NCBI RefSeq assembly: GCF_002846415.1
Contig: NZ_PJMX01000001.1
Location: forward strand, 5,642,001-5,706,000
From: Streptomyces sp. TLI_146
GTDB taxonomy: Bacteria > Actinomycetota > Actinomycetes > Streptomycetales > Streptomycetaceae
Direction: 5' to 3'
DNA: 64,000 nucleotides
This document shows, piece by piece, positions 17,114 through 25,800 of this stretch; within the stretch, counting starts at the first letter, position 1, and every line of letters begins with the position of its first letter. Below the pieces are notes generated by a model that had not been told where the DNA came from, did not search any database, and worked only from the letters and a program-made list of their open reading frames with translations. Made by a program: the position numbers and the translations under genes.

Positions 17114-18325
17114 CTACATCTGGCTGTAGCCGTCCAGGAAGCTGCCGATCCGTGTCACGGCCCCCGCCAGGTCCTGCGCCGAGGGAAGCGTCACGATGCG
17201 GAAGTGGTCGGGCTCGGGCCAGTTGAAGCCGGTGCCGTGCACGACCATGATCTTCTCGGCCCGCAGCAGGTCGAGGACCATCTGGCGGTCGTCCTTGACC
17301 TTGTAGACCGCCGGGTCAAGACGCGGGAAGAGATACAGCGCGCCCTTCGGCTTCACGCAGGTGACGCCCGGGATCTGGGTGAGCAGGTCGTACGCCGTGT
17401 CGCGCTGCTCCAGGAGGCGCCCGCCCGGCAGCACCAGGTCCTCGATGGACTGGCGCCCGCCGAGCGCGGTGGCCACGGCGTACTGCGACGGCATGTTCGC
17501 GCACAGCCGCATGTTGGCGAGGATGGTGAGGCCCTCGATGTACGAGGAGGCGTGCGCCTTCGGGCCGCAGACCGCGAGCCAGCCGGAGCGGTACCCGGCG
17601 ACGCGGTAGTTCTTGGACAGGCCGTTGAAGGTCAGGACCATCAGGTCCGGGGCGACGACGGCCGTCGGCGTGTGGGTGGCGCCGTCGTACAGGATCCGGT
17701 CGTAGATCTCGTCCGAGCAGACGATCAGGTTGTGGCGGCGGGCGATCTCGGTCAGCGACCGGAGCATCTCCTCGTCGTACACCGCGCCCGTCGGGTTGTT
17801 CGGGTTGATGATCACGATCGCCTTGGTGCGGTCGGTGATCTTGCGCTCGATGTCGGCGAGGTCCGGCATCCAGTCGGACTGCTCGTCGCAGCGGTAGTGC
17901 ACGGCGGTGCCGCCGGCGAGCGAGACGGAGGCGGTCCACAGGGGGTAGTCCGGGGCCGGGACCAGCACCTCGTCGCCGTCGTCGAGCAGCGCCTGCATCG
18001 ACATCTGGATCAGCTCGGACACGCCGTTGCCGAGGTAGATGTCCTCGACGTCGAGGTCGATGCCCTTGGTCTGGTAGTGCTGCATGACCGCGCGGCGCGC
18101 GGAGAGCAGGCCCTTGGCGTCGCCGTACCCGTGCGCCCCGGAGAGGTTGCGGAGCATGTCCTCCAGGATCTCCGGCGGGCACTCGAAGCCGAACGCGGCG
18201 GGGTTGCCGGTGTTGAGCTTGAGGATGCGGTGACCTGCCGCCTCCAGCCGCATGGCTTCTTCGAGAACCGGGCCGCGGATCTCGTAACAGACATTGGCGA
18301 GCTTGGTCGACTGGATCACCTGCAT
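17114..18325 (-). CDS. Alanine-type PLP aminotransferase (AlaA/YfbQ-like)
   Basis: The protein has 403 residues, the normal size of fold-type I class I/II aminotransferases. ATG 18325 is used because AAGGTG lies 6 nt upstream and the family starts with QSTKLANVCYEIRGPV. PLP Lys238 is in TFNGLSKNYRVAGYRSGW; NPNNPTGAVY binds cofactor phosphate/substrate, and SDEIYD carries the Asp that pairs with the pyridine nitrogen. In the AlaA group the reaction is L-alanine plus 2-oxoglutarate to pyruvate plus L-glutamate. It is monocistronic, with a repeat element (18521-18683) upstream of its promoter. Substrate range is inferred from family. Confidence 0.88.
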   Translation of the reverse strand: MQVIQSTKLANVCYEIRGPVLEEAMRLEAAGHRILKLNTGNPAAFGFECPPEILEDMLRNLSGAHGYGDAKGLLSARRAVMQHYQTKGIDLDVEDIYLGNGVSELIQMSMQALLDDGDEVLVPAPDYPLWTASVSLAGGTAVHYRCDEQSDWMPDLADIERKITDRTKAIVIINPNNPTGAVYDEEMLRSLTEIARRHNLIVCSDEIYDRILYDGATHTPTAVVAPDLMVLTFNGLSKNYRVAGYRSGWLAVCGPKAHASSYIEGLTILANMRLCANMPSQYAVATALGGRQSIEDLVLPGGRLLEQRDTAYDLLTQIPGVTCVKPKGALYLFPRLDPAVYKVKDDRQMVLDLLRAEKIMVVHGTGFNWPEPDHFRIVTLPSAQDLAGAVTRIGSFLDGYSQM

Positions 18326-18520
18326 GACGGTCACCTTACGGGGGCGTTTCGGGGGACGCGCGGTGTTTGCGGCCCCGGGTGCGGTGGCGGGCGGAGCGCC
18401 GGCTTCCATCGGAATGCGGGGCGGGGGGCGGGGCCGTGGGATTACCGGGCGGGGGCGGGGTGGGGGCTTGGATTGGGGCGGCGCGTCCGGGCCGGGTGAG
18501 ATGCGACACGGCGTGGTGCC

Positions 18521-18683
18521 CGGGGTTCGTCCGCGGCCCGGTGGCGGGCTGGTCGCGCAGTTCCCCGCGCCCCTGAAAATGCCGCTGCGCGGCAATCCCC
18601 CGGGCGCCCCGGAGGGGCGCATTTAAGGGGCGCGGGGAACTGCGCGACCAGTTGGGGACGGCCCGCGGACGAACCCCGGGCCA
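18521..18683. repeat. Repeat element: inverted pair of the 17-bp core
   Basis: One forward and one inverted CGCGCAGTTCCCCGCGC core with outer arms (TTCGTCCGCGGCCCGG / GGACGAACCCCGGGCC) form a long imperfect palindrome. Here it lies between divergent genes, so termination cannot be its only role. The stretch 18326-18520 is G-rich and holds no gene. Confidence 0.9.
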
Positions 18684-18776
18684 TCAGACAATGTCGGCCA
18701 AGGCCGACACCCCCGCCCTTCCCGCCCGCCCCCCGCAGGGCTACGTTCCCGCCCCACGGACCCCCGAGGAGGCACC

Positions 18777-20654
18777 ATGACCAACGGCAAGCAGCGAGAG
18801 CCCGTCGAGCCGACCCCGTTCGTCGTCCGCAGCAACCGGCCCGCCGCGCAGGGCGTCCCGTCCGACGGGTCGGACTTCCGCAACGCCTCGCAGGGGCTGC
18901 TCGCGCCCCCGGACGTATCCGTGATCCCCGCCAAGGACGGCAACGGAGACGCCTGGAGCTTCGGGCGGTTCGACTTCCTGCGGGACGCCGACGAGATCCC
19001 GCCGTCCGTCAACGCCCGCGTCTGGCGCCAGGGCCGTATGAACGCCATGGCGGGCCTGTACCTCGTCACCCGCGCCGAAGCCGGCGGCGTCTACCAGATC
19101 CGCGGCTACGACCTGGCCAACATGACGGTCGTCGAGGGCCGCACCGGCCTGATCGTCATCGACCCCCTCGGCTCGTACGAGACCGCCCAGTACGCCCTGC
19201 GCCTCTACCGCGCCACCACCGACGACCGCCGCCCGGTGAAAGCGATCGTCTACACCGCGAGCTGCGTCGACCACTTCGGCGGCTCGCGCGGCCTCTTCGC
19301 CGACCGGGGGGACACCGTCCCCGACGACCTCGACGTGTACGCGCCCGACGGCTTCCTCGACGACGCCGTGCGCCGCCACGTCGTGGAGGGCCTGGCCACG
19401 GCGTGCCTGGTCGACCACACGTACGGCACCCGGCTGGAAGCAGGCCCGTACGGCCTGATCGACAGCGGGCCCGGTCTCACCGTCTCGGCGGGCGAGGCCA
19501 CTCTCGTCGCGCCGACCCACCAGCTTTCCGGCGAGGTCGAGGCCGACGGCGTCCGCCTCGTCCTCCAGCCCGCCGCGGGCCTCCAGTCACCGGCCGAGAT
19601 GAACGTCTACCTCCCCGACCGCAAGGTCCTCTACCTCACCGCCCCCGGCCTGCTCGGCGGCCTCGGCGACGTACGCGCCCGCCACCTCGACGAGACGCTG
19701 AGGGCCTTCGGCGGGATCGCGGAGATCGTGGCCGGGGCGTACGAGTGGCCCGGCTGGGGCGACAAGTCCGTCTCCGCCCGGCTCGCCGCGCGGCGGGACG
19801 CCTGGGTCCGGCGCCAGAGCCAGCCCTCGAACCAGCCGTTCTACGCCCCCGGCTACGTCGGCACCGTCACCCAGGCCGCCCGCCAGACCTGGCTGCGTCT
19901 GCTCGGCCACGAGTTCGTCGCCGCCACCGACGCCGTCGCCGCGACCCCGGCCTCCGCCGCCACCGCCCGGCGGTACGTGGTGGCCCTCGGCGGCGCCGAG
20001 GCGGTGCTCGCCGCCGCGCGCGAGGAGTACGACGCCGAGGCACCCCGGTACGGGCGTGTCGTCGAGCTCCTCGACCACGTCGTGGCCGCCGCCTGCGACC
20101 GGGCGACCGTGTCGGCGCCAGTCCTGGAGGCCGCGACCTCGCTCCAGGCCCTGGCCCTGACCCAGCTCGGCTACCTCGCCGAGTACGGCCCGCTGCGCAA
20201 CGCCTATCTCACGGCCGCCCGCGACCTGCGCCCGGGCCCGCGGCCGCCCGGCTCCCGCCCGGTCGTCGCCGACCTGGTGCGCTACGCCAACCCCGCCCAG
20301 TACTTCGCCGCCGTGGCCGCCCGCCTGGACGGCCCCCGGGCCGCCGAACTGCGCCACCCGGTCGTCCTGTTGTGGCACTTCACCAACACCGGCCAGTCGG
20401 GCGTCACCGTGCTGCGCGACGGCGTCCTCGTCTACACCGACACCCGCGGCGACACCATGCCCCCGGGCGTCGACAAACCCCAGGCCACGATCACGCTGAC
20501 GCGCGACACCCTGGACCAACTCCTCGCCCCGGGCCCGGACTTCGCCGCCAACTTCGACGCGGCGGTACGCGCGGGCCGCGTCCGCATCGACGACCGGACC
20601 GCGGCCGACACGGTCTTCGGCTACCTGCGCCCGGCGGTCCCGGCCGTGAACTGA
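18777..20654 (+). CDS. Alkylsulfatase-like (SdsA1/BDS1-fold) protein with lost metal ligands
   Basis: The protein has 625 residues and has the three-part layout of type III alkylsulfatases: an N-terminal metallo-beta-lactamase fold (to about 340), a helical dimerisation region (about 365-480) and a C-terminal SCP2-like domain (about 505-620). Active SdsA1-type enzymes have HxHxDH; here the strand reads YTASCVDHFGG, so the first two His are Ala161 and Cys163 while Asp165 and His166 remain. The segment that normally carries a second Glu and His pair reads YLTAPGLLGG, and the ASHHWP loop reads AGAYEWP. Binuclear zinc catalysis is therefore unlikely. The signal peptide common in the family is absent. 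It may be a lipid or sulfate-ester binding pseudoenzyme. Confidence 0.75.
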   Translation: MTNGKQREPVEPTPFVVRSNRPAAQGVPSDGSDFRNASQGLLAPPDVSVIPAKDGNGDAWSFGRFDFLRDADEIPPSVNARVWRQGRMNAMAGLYLVTRAEAGGVYQIRGYDLANMTVVEGRTGLIVIDPLGSYETAQYALRLYRATTDDRRPVKAIVYTASCVDHFGGSRGLFADRGDTVPDDLDVYAPDGFLDDAVRRHVVEGLATACLVDHTYGTRLEAGPYGLIDSGPGLTVSAGEATLVAPTHQLSGEVEADGVRLVLQPAAGLQSPAEMNVYLPDRKVLYLTAPGLLGGLGDVRARHLDETLRAFGGIAEIVAGAYEWPGWGDKSVSARLAARRDAWVRRQSQPSNQPFYAPGYVGTVTQAARQTWLRLLGHEFVAATDAVAATPASAATARRYVVALGGAEAVLAAAREEYDAEAPRYGRVVELLDHVVAAACDRATVSAPVLEAATSLQALALTQLGYLAEYGPLRNAYLTAARDLRPGPRPPGSRPVVADLVRYANPAQYFAAVAARLDGPRAAELRHPVVLLWHFTNTGQSGVTVLRDGVLVYTDTRGDTMPPGVDKPQATITLTRDTLDQLLAPGPDFAANFDAAVRAGRVRIDDRTAADTVFGYLRPAVPAVN

Positions 20655-22291
20655 GCCAAGGGGTAGCGCGTCGGCGGGGTGGGCGTTCTGCGGACCGCCC
20701 GCCCCGCCAGTACGTCCGTGCGCCGTCCGTCCTCGATGACGAACCTGCCGTCGATCAGGACGTACGGGATGCCGGTGGGCAGGGTGCGGGGGTGCTCGAA
20801 CGTCGAGCCCGCCGCGACCGTCTCCGGGTCGAAGAGGACGACGTCCGCGCGGTAGCCCTCCCTGATCAGGCCCCGGTCCGGGAGCCGCAGCCGGGCCGCC
20901 GGGCGCGAGGTCAGATGCGCGACCATCTCCTCCAGGGGAAGGACGCCCAGGTCGCGGGCGTAGTGGCCCAGGTAGTGGGGGAACGTGCCGTAGGCGCGCG
21001 GGTGGGGCTTGGCGCCCTGGAGGATGCCGTCGCTGCCGCCGGTGTGGACGCGGTGGCGCATGATCGCCCGGACGTTCTCCTCGTGGCCCACGTGCTGGAG
21101 GATCGTCGAGCCGAGGCCGTCGTCGATCAGGAGGCGGCGGGCGGTCGTCCAGGGCGCCTCGCCGCGCGCCCGCGCCGACTCGGCGACCGTACGGCCCACG
21201 AAGGACGCGAGCCCCGCCTCGCCCACCCCCGAGATCTCGATCGTCTCCCAGTCGATCGGCACCCCGTGGCAGCCGTCCGACCCCACCACCTCCATGGCGT
21301 GCCGGATCCGCTCGGCCGTCGCCTCGTCCCGCAGCCGGGCGAGAACCGTCTCCGGTCCGCCCTCGCCCGCCCAGCTCGGCAGCATCGCGGCGAGCGTCGT
21401 ACAGCCCGGGGTGTACGGATAGGTGTCGAGCGTGATGTCCGAACCGGTGGCGAGCGCCCGGTCGAGGAGGGCGAGGAGCTCGGGTGCCCTTCCCTCGTTC
21501 ACGCCGAAGTTCATCGTGGCGTGGGCCAGGTGCAGCGCGCAGCCGGCCGCGCGGGTGAGCTCGACCATCTCCTCGTAGGCGCGCAGGGCGCCCGCGCCGT
21601 ACGAGCGGTGGTGGGGGCAGTAGTAGCCGCCGTACCGGGCGACGACCTCGCAGAGCTCGGTGAGCTCGGCGTCCGGGGCGTACATGCCCGGGGTGTAGGT
21701 CAGCCCGGACGACATCCCGACCGCGCCCTGCTCCAGGCCCTCGGCCACCAACTGCCGCATACGGTCCAGCTCTTGGCGGGTGGCCTCGCGGTCCTCCCAG
21801 CCCATCGCGTACATCCGGACCGTGCCCTGGGGGATCAGATAGGCGGCGTTGACCGCGATGCCCTGCCCGTCGAAGCCGTGGTCGAGGCGGTCGAGGTAGT
21901 CGCCGACCGTGCGCCAGTCGAGGTCGAGGTCCGAGCCGTCGCCGTTCCAGCCGGTGATCGCCCTGCGGACCTCGGCGAGGGTGCGGTCGTCGACGGGCGC
22001 GTACGAGAGGCCGTCCTGGCCCAGGACTTCCAGGGTGACGCCCTGGGCGGCCTTGGCGCTGTGGTCCGGGTCGCGGAGGAGGGCCAGGTCGGAGTGGGCG
22101 TGCATGTCGATGAAGCCGGGGGCGAGGGCCAGGCCGTGGGCGTCGAGCGTGCGGGTGCCGGTGAGGCGCGGGGTGTGCTCGGGGTGGATCGCGGTGATGC
22201 GGCCGTCTTTGATGCCGACGTCCGCGCGGTGGCCGGGGGCGCCGGTGCCGTCCATGACGAGGGTGTCGCGGATGACGAGGTCCAGGTTCAT
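20621..22291 (-). CDS. N-acyl-D-amino-acid deacylase (D-aminoacylase)
   Basis: The enzyme hydrolyses N-acyl-D-amino acids to free D-amino acids. The protein has 556 residues; ATG 22291 is preceded by GGAAA. It is an amidohydrolase with a TIM barrel flanked by beta domains: the metal motif GFIDMHAHSD (about 60-69), the nucleophile region ITLDTYPYTPGC, HVGHEENVRAI, and the GGSDG catalytic Asp segment (about 415) fit this branch. The last 25 residues (VRRTPTPPTRYPLAQF...) extend beyond most homologues and run 34 nt into the convergent sulfatase-like gene. It lies downstream of the DSD1-like gene, with a repeat element between them, fitting a D-amino acid salvage route. Confidence 0.88.
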   Translation of the reverse strand: MNLDLVIRDTLVMDGTGAPGHRADVGIKDGRITAIHPEHTPRLTGTRTLDAHGLALAPGFIDMHAHSDLALLRDPDHSAKAAQGVTLEVLGQDGLSYAPVDDRTLAEVRRAITGWNGDGSDLDLDWRTVGDYLDRLDHGFDGQGIAVNAAYLIPQGTVRMYAMGWEDREATRQELDRMRQLVAEGLEQGAVGMSSGLTYTPGMYAPDAELTELCEVVARYGGYYCPHHRSYGAGALRAYEEMVELTRAAGCALHLAHATMNFGVNEGRAPELLALLDRALATGSDITLDTYPYTPGCTTLAAMLPSWAGEGGPETVLARLRDEATAERIRHAMEVVGSDGCHGVPIDWETIEISGVGEAGLASFVGRTVAESARARGEAPWTTARRLLIDDGLGSTILQHVGHEENVRAIMRHRVHTGGSDGILQGAKPHPRAYGTFPHYLGHYARDLGVLPLEEMVAHLTSRPAARLRLPDRGLIREGYRADVVLFDPETVAAGSTFEHPRTLPTGIPYVLIDGRFVIEDGRRTDVLAGRAVRRTPTPPTRYPLAQFTAGTAGRR

Positions 22292-22332
22292 GGTTCGGTT
22301 TCCGTTCGCGGTGGCTGATGTCGCGGGCGATT

Positions 22333-22476
22333 CCCCCACCCCGCCCCTTCCCGAAACTCTCCGAGGGCTGTCGTTCGTCTGCCGGCCGTCGCCGATTGCT
22401 CGCGCAGTTCCCTGCGCCCCTAGGTGGTCAGGGGCGCGGGGGACTGCGCGAGAACCCACCACGGCCCGCAGTCGAA
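22333..22476. repeat. Repeat element between two same-strand genes
   Basis: It begins with the outer module CCCCCACCCCGCCCCTTCCC and continues with a core pair: one forward (one base changed) and one inverted, about 40 nt apart. It ends close to the stop codon of the DSD1-like gene, which it separates from the deacylase gene. Confidence 0.88.
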
Positions 22477-22481
22477 AACGC

Positions 22482-23753
22482 TCAGAAGTACGTCCGCACG
22501 TAGTCCGTCACCGTTCCGTCCGCCTCCACCAGCGGGATCAGGGGCCACTTGTCGAAGCTGGTGCACGGGTGGGACAGGCCCAGGCCCACCCAGTCGCCGA
22601 CCTCCAGGTCCACGCCCGGGGCCGTGCGCAGCCAGGCGTGCTGGTCGGAGAGGGCGGTGACCTCGATGCCGGTCGCCGGGCGCTCGACGCCGTCCCGCGC
22701 CCCGCGCACCACCTGCGCCTCGGGAAGGTCGAGGTCGTACGCCGCGTCCCGCTTGCCCGCGTTCACGAACGCCTGGTCGGGGCCGGGCCGGGAGACGACC
22801 TGGGCCCACAGGCGGAAGGCGGGGTGCAGGGCGCCCTCTTCGGGGATGCGGTTGAAGGGTGTGAGCCGCCGGTACTGGCCGTCGTCGTGCGAGACGTACG
22901 CCCCCGAGCGCAGCAACTTCAGTACGGGGAGGGACAGTTCGGGGATCTCGGCGAAGGTGTCGGCCACCGCGTCGAACCAGGCGCTGCCGCCCGCGCTGAC
23001 CACGATCTCGTCGAGTCCCGTCCCCGAGAAGCGGCCCGCCTTGTCGAACTCCGAGGCCAGCGCGGTCAGCCTGCGCAGCCAGGCCGCGACCCGCTCCGGG
23101 GTGGCCCCGGGGACCTCGGCCTCGTAACCCGCCACACCCACCAGACGCAGGGTGCGGGTCGCGGCCACCGCGTCGGCGACCGCCGTGCACTCGGCCTCGG
23201 TCCGCGCGCCGGTGCGGGCGCCCTCGCCCGCGCCCAGCTCGACGACGACATCCACCGGGCGGGCCGCGCCGGCCAGCGCCGCGTCCATCAGCTCGACCCC
23301 GCGCACCGAGTCCACGTAGCAGATGAGCTGGAACTCGGCGTCCCGCGTCAGCTCGGCGGCGATCCACTTCAGGGCCGCCGCGTCCACCAGCTCGTTGGCG
23401 AGGAAGATCCGCCGGATGCCGAACGCACGGGCCACGCGCACCTGGTGGGGCACGGCGAGCGTGATGCCCCAGGCGCCGTGGTCGAGCTGGCGGGCGAACA
23501 GCTCGGGGGCCATCGTGGTCTTGCCGTGCGGGGCGAAGGCGAGGCCGTGCCGGGTCGCGTACGTCTCCATCAGCGCGAGGTTGTGCTCCAGGCGCTCGGC
23601 GGAGAGGGCGAGGACGGGGGTGGTGAAGCCGTCCGTGAACAGGTTCCGGCGCTGGGCCGCCAGTTCGCCGACGGTCAGCCCGTCGGCGTCCGGGGGAAGC
23701 CCCTTGAAGCGGTGGTCGACGCGCTCTTCGGCCAGTCCTGCCAGGAACCCCAT
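22482..23753 (-). CDS. DSD1/D-threonine aldolase-like PLP enzyme (amino acid deaminase)
   Basis: The protein has 423 residues, with ATG 23753 behind GGAGG at 7 nt. It has an alanine-racemase-type N-terminal barrel with PLP Lys78 in FAPHGKTTMAPELF and a C-terminal beta domain. The SHPCTSF motif (His395, Cys397) matches the HxC zinc site of eukaryotic-type D-serine dehydratase, so a zinc-assisted deamination of D-serine or D-threonine to the 2-oxo acid is likely. The neighbouring D-aminoacylase would supply D-amino acids, and a RidA protein encoded across the divergent promoter would clear the reactive imine. Substrate is not proven; aldolase activity is the alternative. Confidence 0.82.
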   Translation of the reverse strand: MGFLAGLAEERVDHRFKGLPPDADGLTVGELAAQRRNLFTDGFTTPVLALSAERLEHNLALMETYATRHGLAFAPHGKTTMAPELFARQLDHGAWGITLAVPHQVRVARAFGIRRIFLANELVDAAALKWIAAELTRDAEFQLICYVDSVRGVELMDAALAGAARPVDVVVELGAGEGARTGARTEAECTAVADAVAATRTLRLVGVAGYEAEVPGATPERVAAWLRRLTALASEFDKAGRFSGTGLDEIVVSAGGSAWFDAVADTFAEIPELSLPVLKLLRSGAYVSHDDGQYRRLTPFNRIPEEGALHPAFRLWAQVVSRPGPDQAFVNAGKRDAAYDLDLPEAQVVRGARDGVERPATGIEVTALSDQHAWLRTAPGVDLEVGDWVGLGLSHPCTSFDKWPLIPLVEADGTVTDYVRTYF

Positions 23754-23771
23754 GGAAGCCTCCGGTGCCGC

Positions 23772-23788
23772 GTTGCACTGTGTGCAAC
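23772..23788. promoter_or_regulatory. Probable IclR operator in the divergent promoter region
   Basis: A perfect palindrome GTTGCAC-TGT-GTGCAAC, with a further half-site GTTGC at 23793, lies between the DSD1-like gene (19 nt from its start) and the kinase-iclR-ridA-gntP operon. Palindromes of the TTGCAC type are typical of IclR-family sites, and an IclR gene is part of the rightward operon. Confidence 0.65.
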
Positions 23789-23869
23789 GCCCGTTGCGTG
23801 TATCGCTTACTGCTGTCTAACATCCGGGCCAACGCCGGGTCAATGGTGCGCCGGGTCGAGGTGCGGGGA

Positions 23870-25039
23870 GTGTGGGCGCTGGTGGATGCGGACGTGGATG
23901 TGGATGTGGATGTCGTCTGTCTCGGGGAGTCCATGGTCGCCTTCCTGCCGTCCCGCCCCGGGCGCCTCGCCGACGTGCCGTCCTTCGAGCGGGGGACCGG
24001 CGGCGCCGAGTCCAACGTGGCGTGCGCGCTGGCGGCCGCCGGGCACACCGTGAAGTGGGTCAGCCGGGTGGGGGCGGACGGCTTCGGGGACCACCTGGTC
24101 GAGGCGGTGGGCGCCTACGGGGTGGACACGTCCGGGGTGCGGCGCGACCCCGGCCGCCCCACCGGCGTGTACTTCCGCACCGCCGACGACCGGGCCGCCG
24201 GGACGCACGAGGTCGCGTACTACCGGGCCGGGTCGGCCGCCTCCGCCATGTCGGTGGCGAACGTGCCGTTCGGTGAGGTGTGGGCGGGGCGGGTGCTGCA
24301 TCTTTCCGGGATCACGGCGGCGCTGTCCGCAGACTGCCTCAACCTGACCCGCGAACTGACCGCCCGCCGCCCCGGCCGCCCCCTGCTCTCCTTCGACGTC
24401 AACCACCGCGCCGGCCTGTGGCACGGGGCGACGGGCCCGCGTGTACTGCTCGAACTCGCCCGGGGGGCGGACGTGGTGTTCGTGGGGGAGGACGAGGCGG
24501 AGGAGGCATGGGGGGTGCGGGGGGCTTTGGCGATCCGTGAGGCGTTGCCGGAGGTGGGGGTGCTGGTGGTGAAGCGGGGCGCCGCGGGGGTGACCGTGTT
24601 CGAAGCCCCCACCCCGCCCCTTCCCGAAAGCCTCCGGCGGTCGCCAGTCGACTGCGGGCCGTCTGTGGCTGGTCGCGCAGTTCCCCGCGCCCCCAGGTGC
24701 CCAGGGGCGCGGGGAACTGCGCGAGCAACCCACCACGGTCCGCAGCCGAACGGCACCGCGGTCCCCGCACCCCGCGTGGACGTCGTCGCCACCGTCGGTG
24801 CCGGGGACGCCTTCGCCGCCGGGTTCCTGCACGGCACCCTGCGCGGGCTCCCCGTACGGGAACGGGCCCGGCACGGGCACCTGTTCGCCGCCGCCGCGCT
24901 CACCGTCCCCGCCGACCACGCGGCCCCGCCGCCCCGCGCGCACGCCGACCGGCTTGCCGCCCTGGACGACGACGCCTGGGGGAGACTTCGTCTCGGCCCC
25001 GGGTGGACGGGGGAGGAGCAGGAGGTACGTACGTCATGA
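23870..25039 (+). CDS. PfkB-family sugar kinase (2-keto-3-deoxygluconate kinase-like) carrying an in-frame repeat insertion
   Basis: The protein has 389 residues from GTG 23870 (GAGGTG 6 nt upstream); ATG 23843 or GTG codons in the GTGGAT repeat just downstream are alternatives. PfkB signatures are clear: CLGESMVAFLPSRPG at the start, GGAESNVACALAAAG, and the catalytic VATVGAGDAFAAGF (Asp313). Between residues about 246 and 294 the protein contains sequence encoded by the repeat element (24605-24750), beginning APTPPLPES and ending THHGPQPNG, inserted in the loop before the catalytic motif without breaking the frame. The kinase would phosphorylate a keto-sugar acid with ATP. It heads an operon with iclR (4-nt overlap), ridA and gntP. 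Activity with the insert is uncertain. Confidence 0.82.
   Translation: MWALVDADVDVDVDVVCLGESMVAFLPSRPGRLADVPSFERGTGGAESNVACALAAAGHTVKWVSRVGADGFGDHLVEAVGAYGVDTSGVRRDPGRPTGVYFRTADDRAAGTHEVAYYRAGSAASAMSVANVPFGEVWAGRVLHLSGITAALSADCLNLTRELTARRPGRPLLSFDVNHRAGLWHGATGPRVLLELARGADVVFVGEDEAEEAWGVRGALAIREALPEVGVLVVKRGAAGVTVFEAPTPPLPESLRRSPVDCGPSVAGRAVPRAPRCPGARGTARATHHGPQPNGTAVPAPRVDVVATVGAGDAFAAGFLHGTLRGLPVRERARHGHLFAAAALTVPADHAAPPPRAHADRLAALDDDAWGRLRLGPGWTGEEQEVRTS
24605..24750. repeat. Repeat element inserted in frame within the kinase gene
   Basis: Outer module CCCCCACCCCGCCCCTTCCC (from 24606), then forward and inverted cores separated by about 20 nt, ending in the CGCAGCCGAAC arm. It closely resembles the intergenic copies at 22333 and 59187 but lies inside coding sequence; about 48 codons are read through it with no stop. 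Confidence 0.93.
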
Positions 25040-25800
25040 GCCAGACCGTCGACCGGGCGCTGAGCATCCTGCCGCTGCTGGCGCAGGGCCCCGCCGACCT
25101 CGGGCAGGTCGCCGAGCGGCTCGGGGTGCACAAGTCGACCGCGCTGCGGCTGCTGCGCACCCTGCACGAGCACGGGCTCGTCTACCGCCAGGAGGACCAG
25201 CGCTACCGCCTCGGCGCCCGCCTCTTCGCGCTCGCCCAGGAGGCCGTCGAGAACCTCGACGTACGGGAGATCGCGCACCCGCACCTCGTCGCGCTCAACG
25301 AGCGGATCGGACACACCGTCCACCTCGCCGTGTACGAGGACGGCGAGGTGCTGTACATCGACAAGGTGGAGAGCCGCTACCCGGTGCGGATGTACTCGCG
25401 CGTCGGCAAGCCCGTCGCCATCACCGTCGCCGCCGTCGCCAAGCTGCTCCTCGCCGACCTGCCCGACGCCGAGCGCCGCGCGGTCGCCGACAAGCTCGAC
25501 TACCCGATGTACACGTCCCGTTCGACACCGAACGCCGCCGCGTTCCTGAAGGAGCTCGCGGCCGTACGCGAACAGGGCTGGGCCACCGACCTCGGCGGCC
25601 ACGAGGAGTCCATCAACTGCGTGGGCGCGCCGGTGCGCGGCACCGACGGCCGCGTCGTCGCCGCCATGTCCGTCTCCGCCCCCAACGTCGTCGTCACCGC
25701 CGAGGAACTCCTCGGCCTCCTCCCGCAGGTGCGCCGCACCGCGGACGCCATCAGCCGGGAGTACTCCGGCACCATCCCCGAACAGGAAGGCAGTTCATGA
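25036..25800 (+). CDS. IclR-family transcriptional regulator
   Basis: The protein has 254 residues; ATG 25036 overlaps the kinase stop (ATGA) and has GGAGG 10 nt upstream. The N-terminal winged helix-turn-helix (residues about 3-60: QTVDRALSILPLLAQGPADL, LGVHKSTALRLLRTLHEHGL) precedes the IclR effector domain (YIDKVESRYPVRMYSRVGKP through the conserved C-terminal VGAPVRG). It probably binds the palindrome at 23772-23788 and controls both divergent units; the inducer would be a metabolite of the D-amino acid or keto-sugar acid route. Translation is coupled to the kinase before it and RidA after it. Confidence 0.92.
   Translation: MSQTVDRALSILPLLAQGPADLGQVAERLGVHKSTALRLLRTLHEHGLVYRQEDQRYRLGARLFALAQEAVENLDVREIAHPHLVALNERIGHTVHLAVYEDGEVLYIDKVESRYPVRMYSRVGKPVAITVAAVAKLLLADLPDAERRAVADKLDYPMYTSRSTPNAAAFLKELAAVREQGWATDLGGHEESINCVGAPVRGTDGRVVAAMSVSAPNVVVTAEELLGLLPQVRRTADAISREYSGTIPEQEGSS

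Noticed and set aside
19403..22318. 971-codon open frame on the plus strand
   Set aside because: Spans two real genes in the wrong frames and is Arg/Pro-rich without domain motifs.
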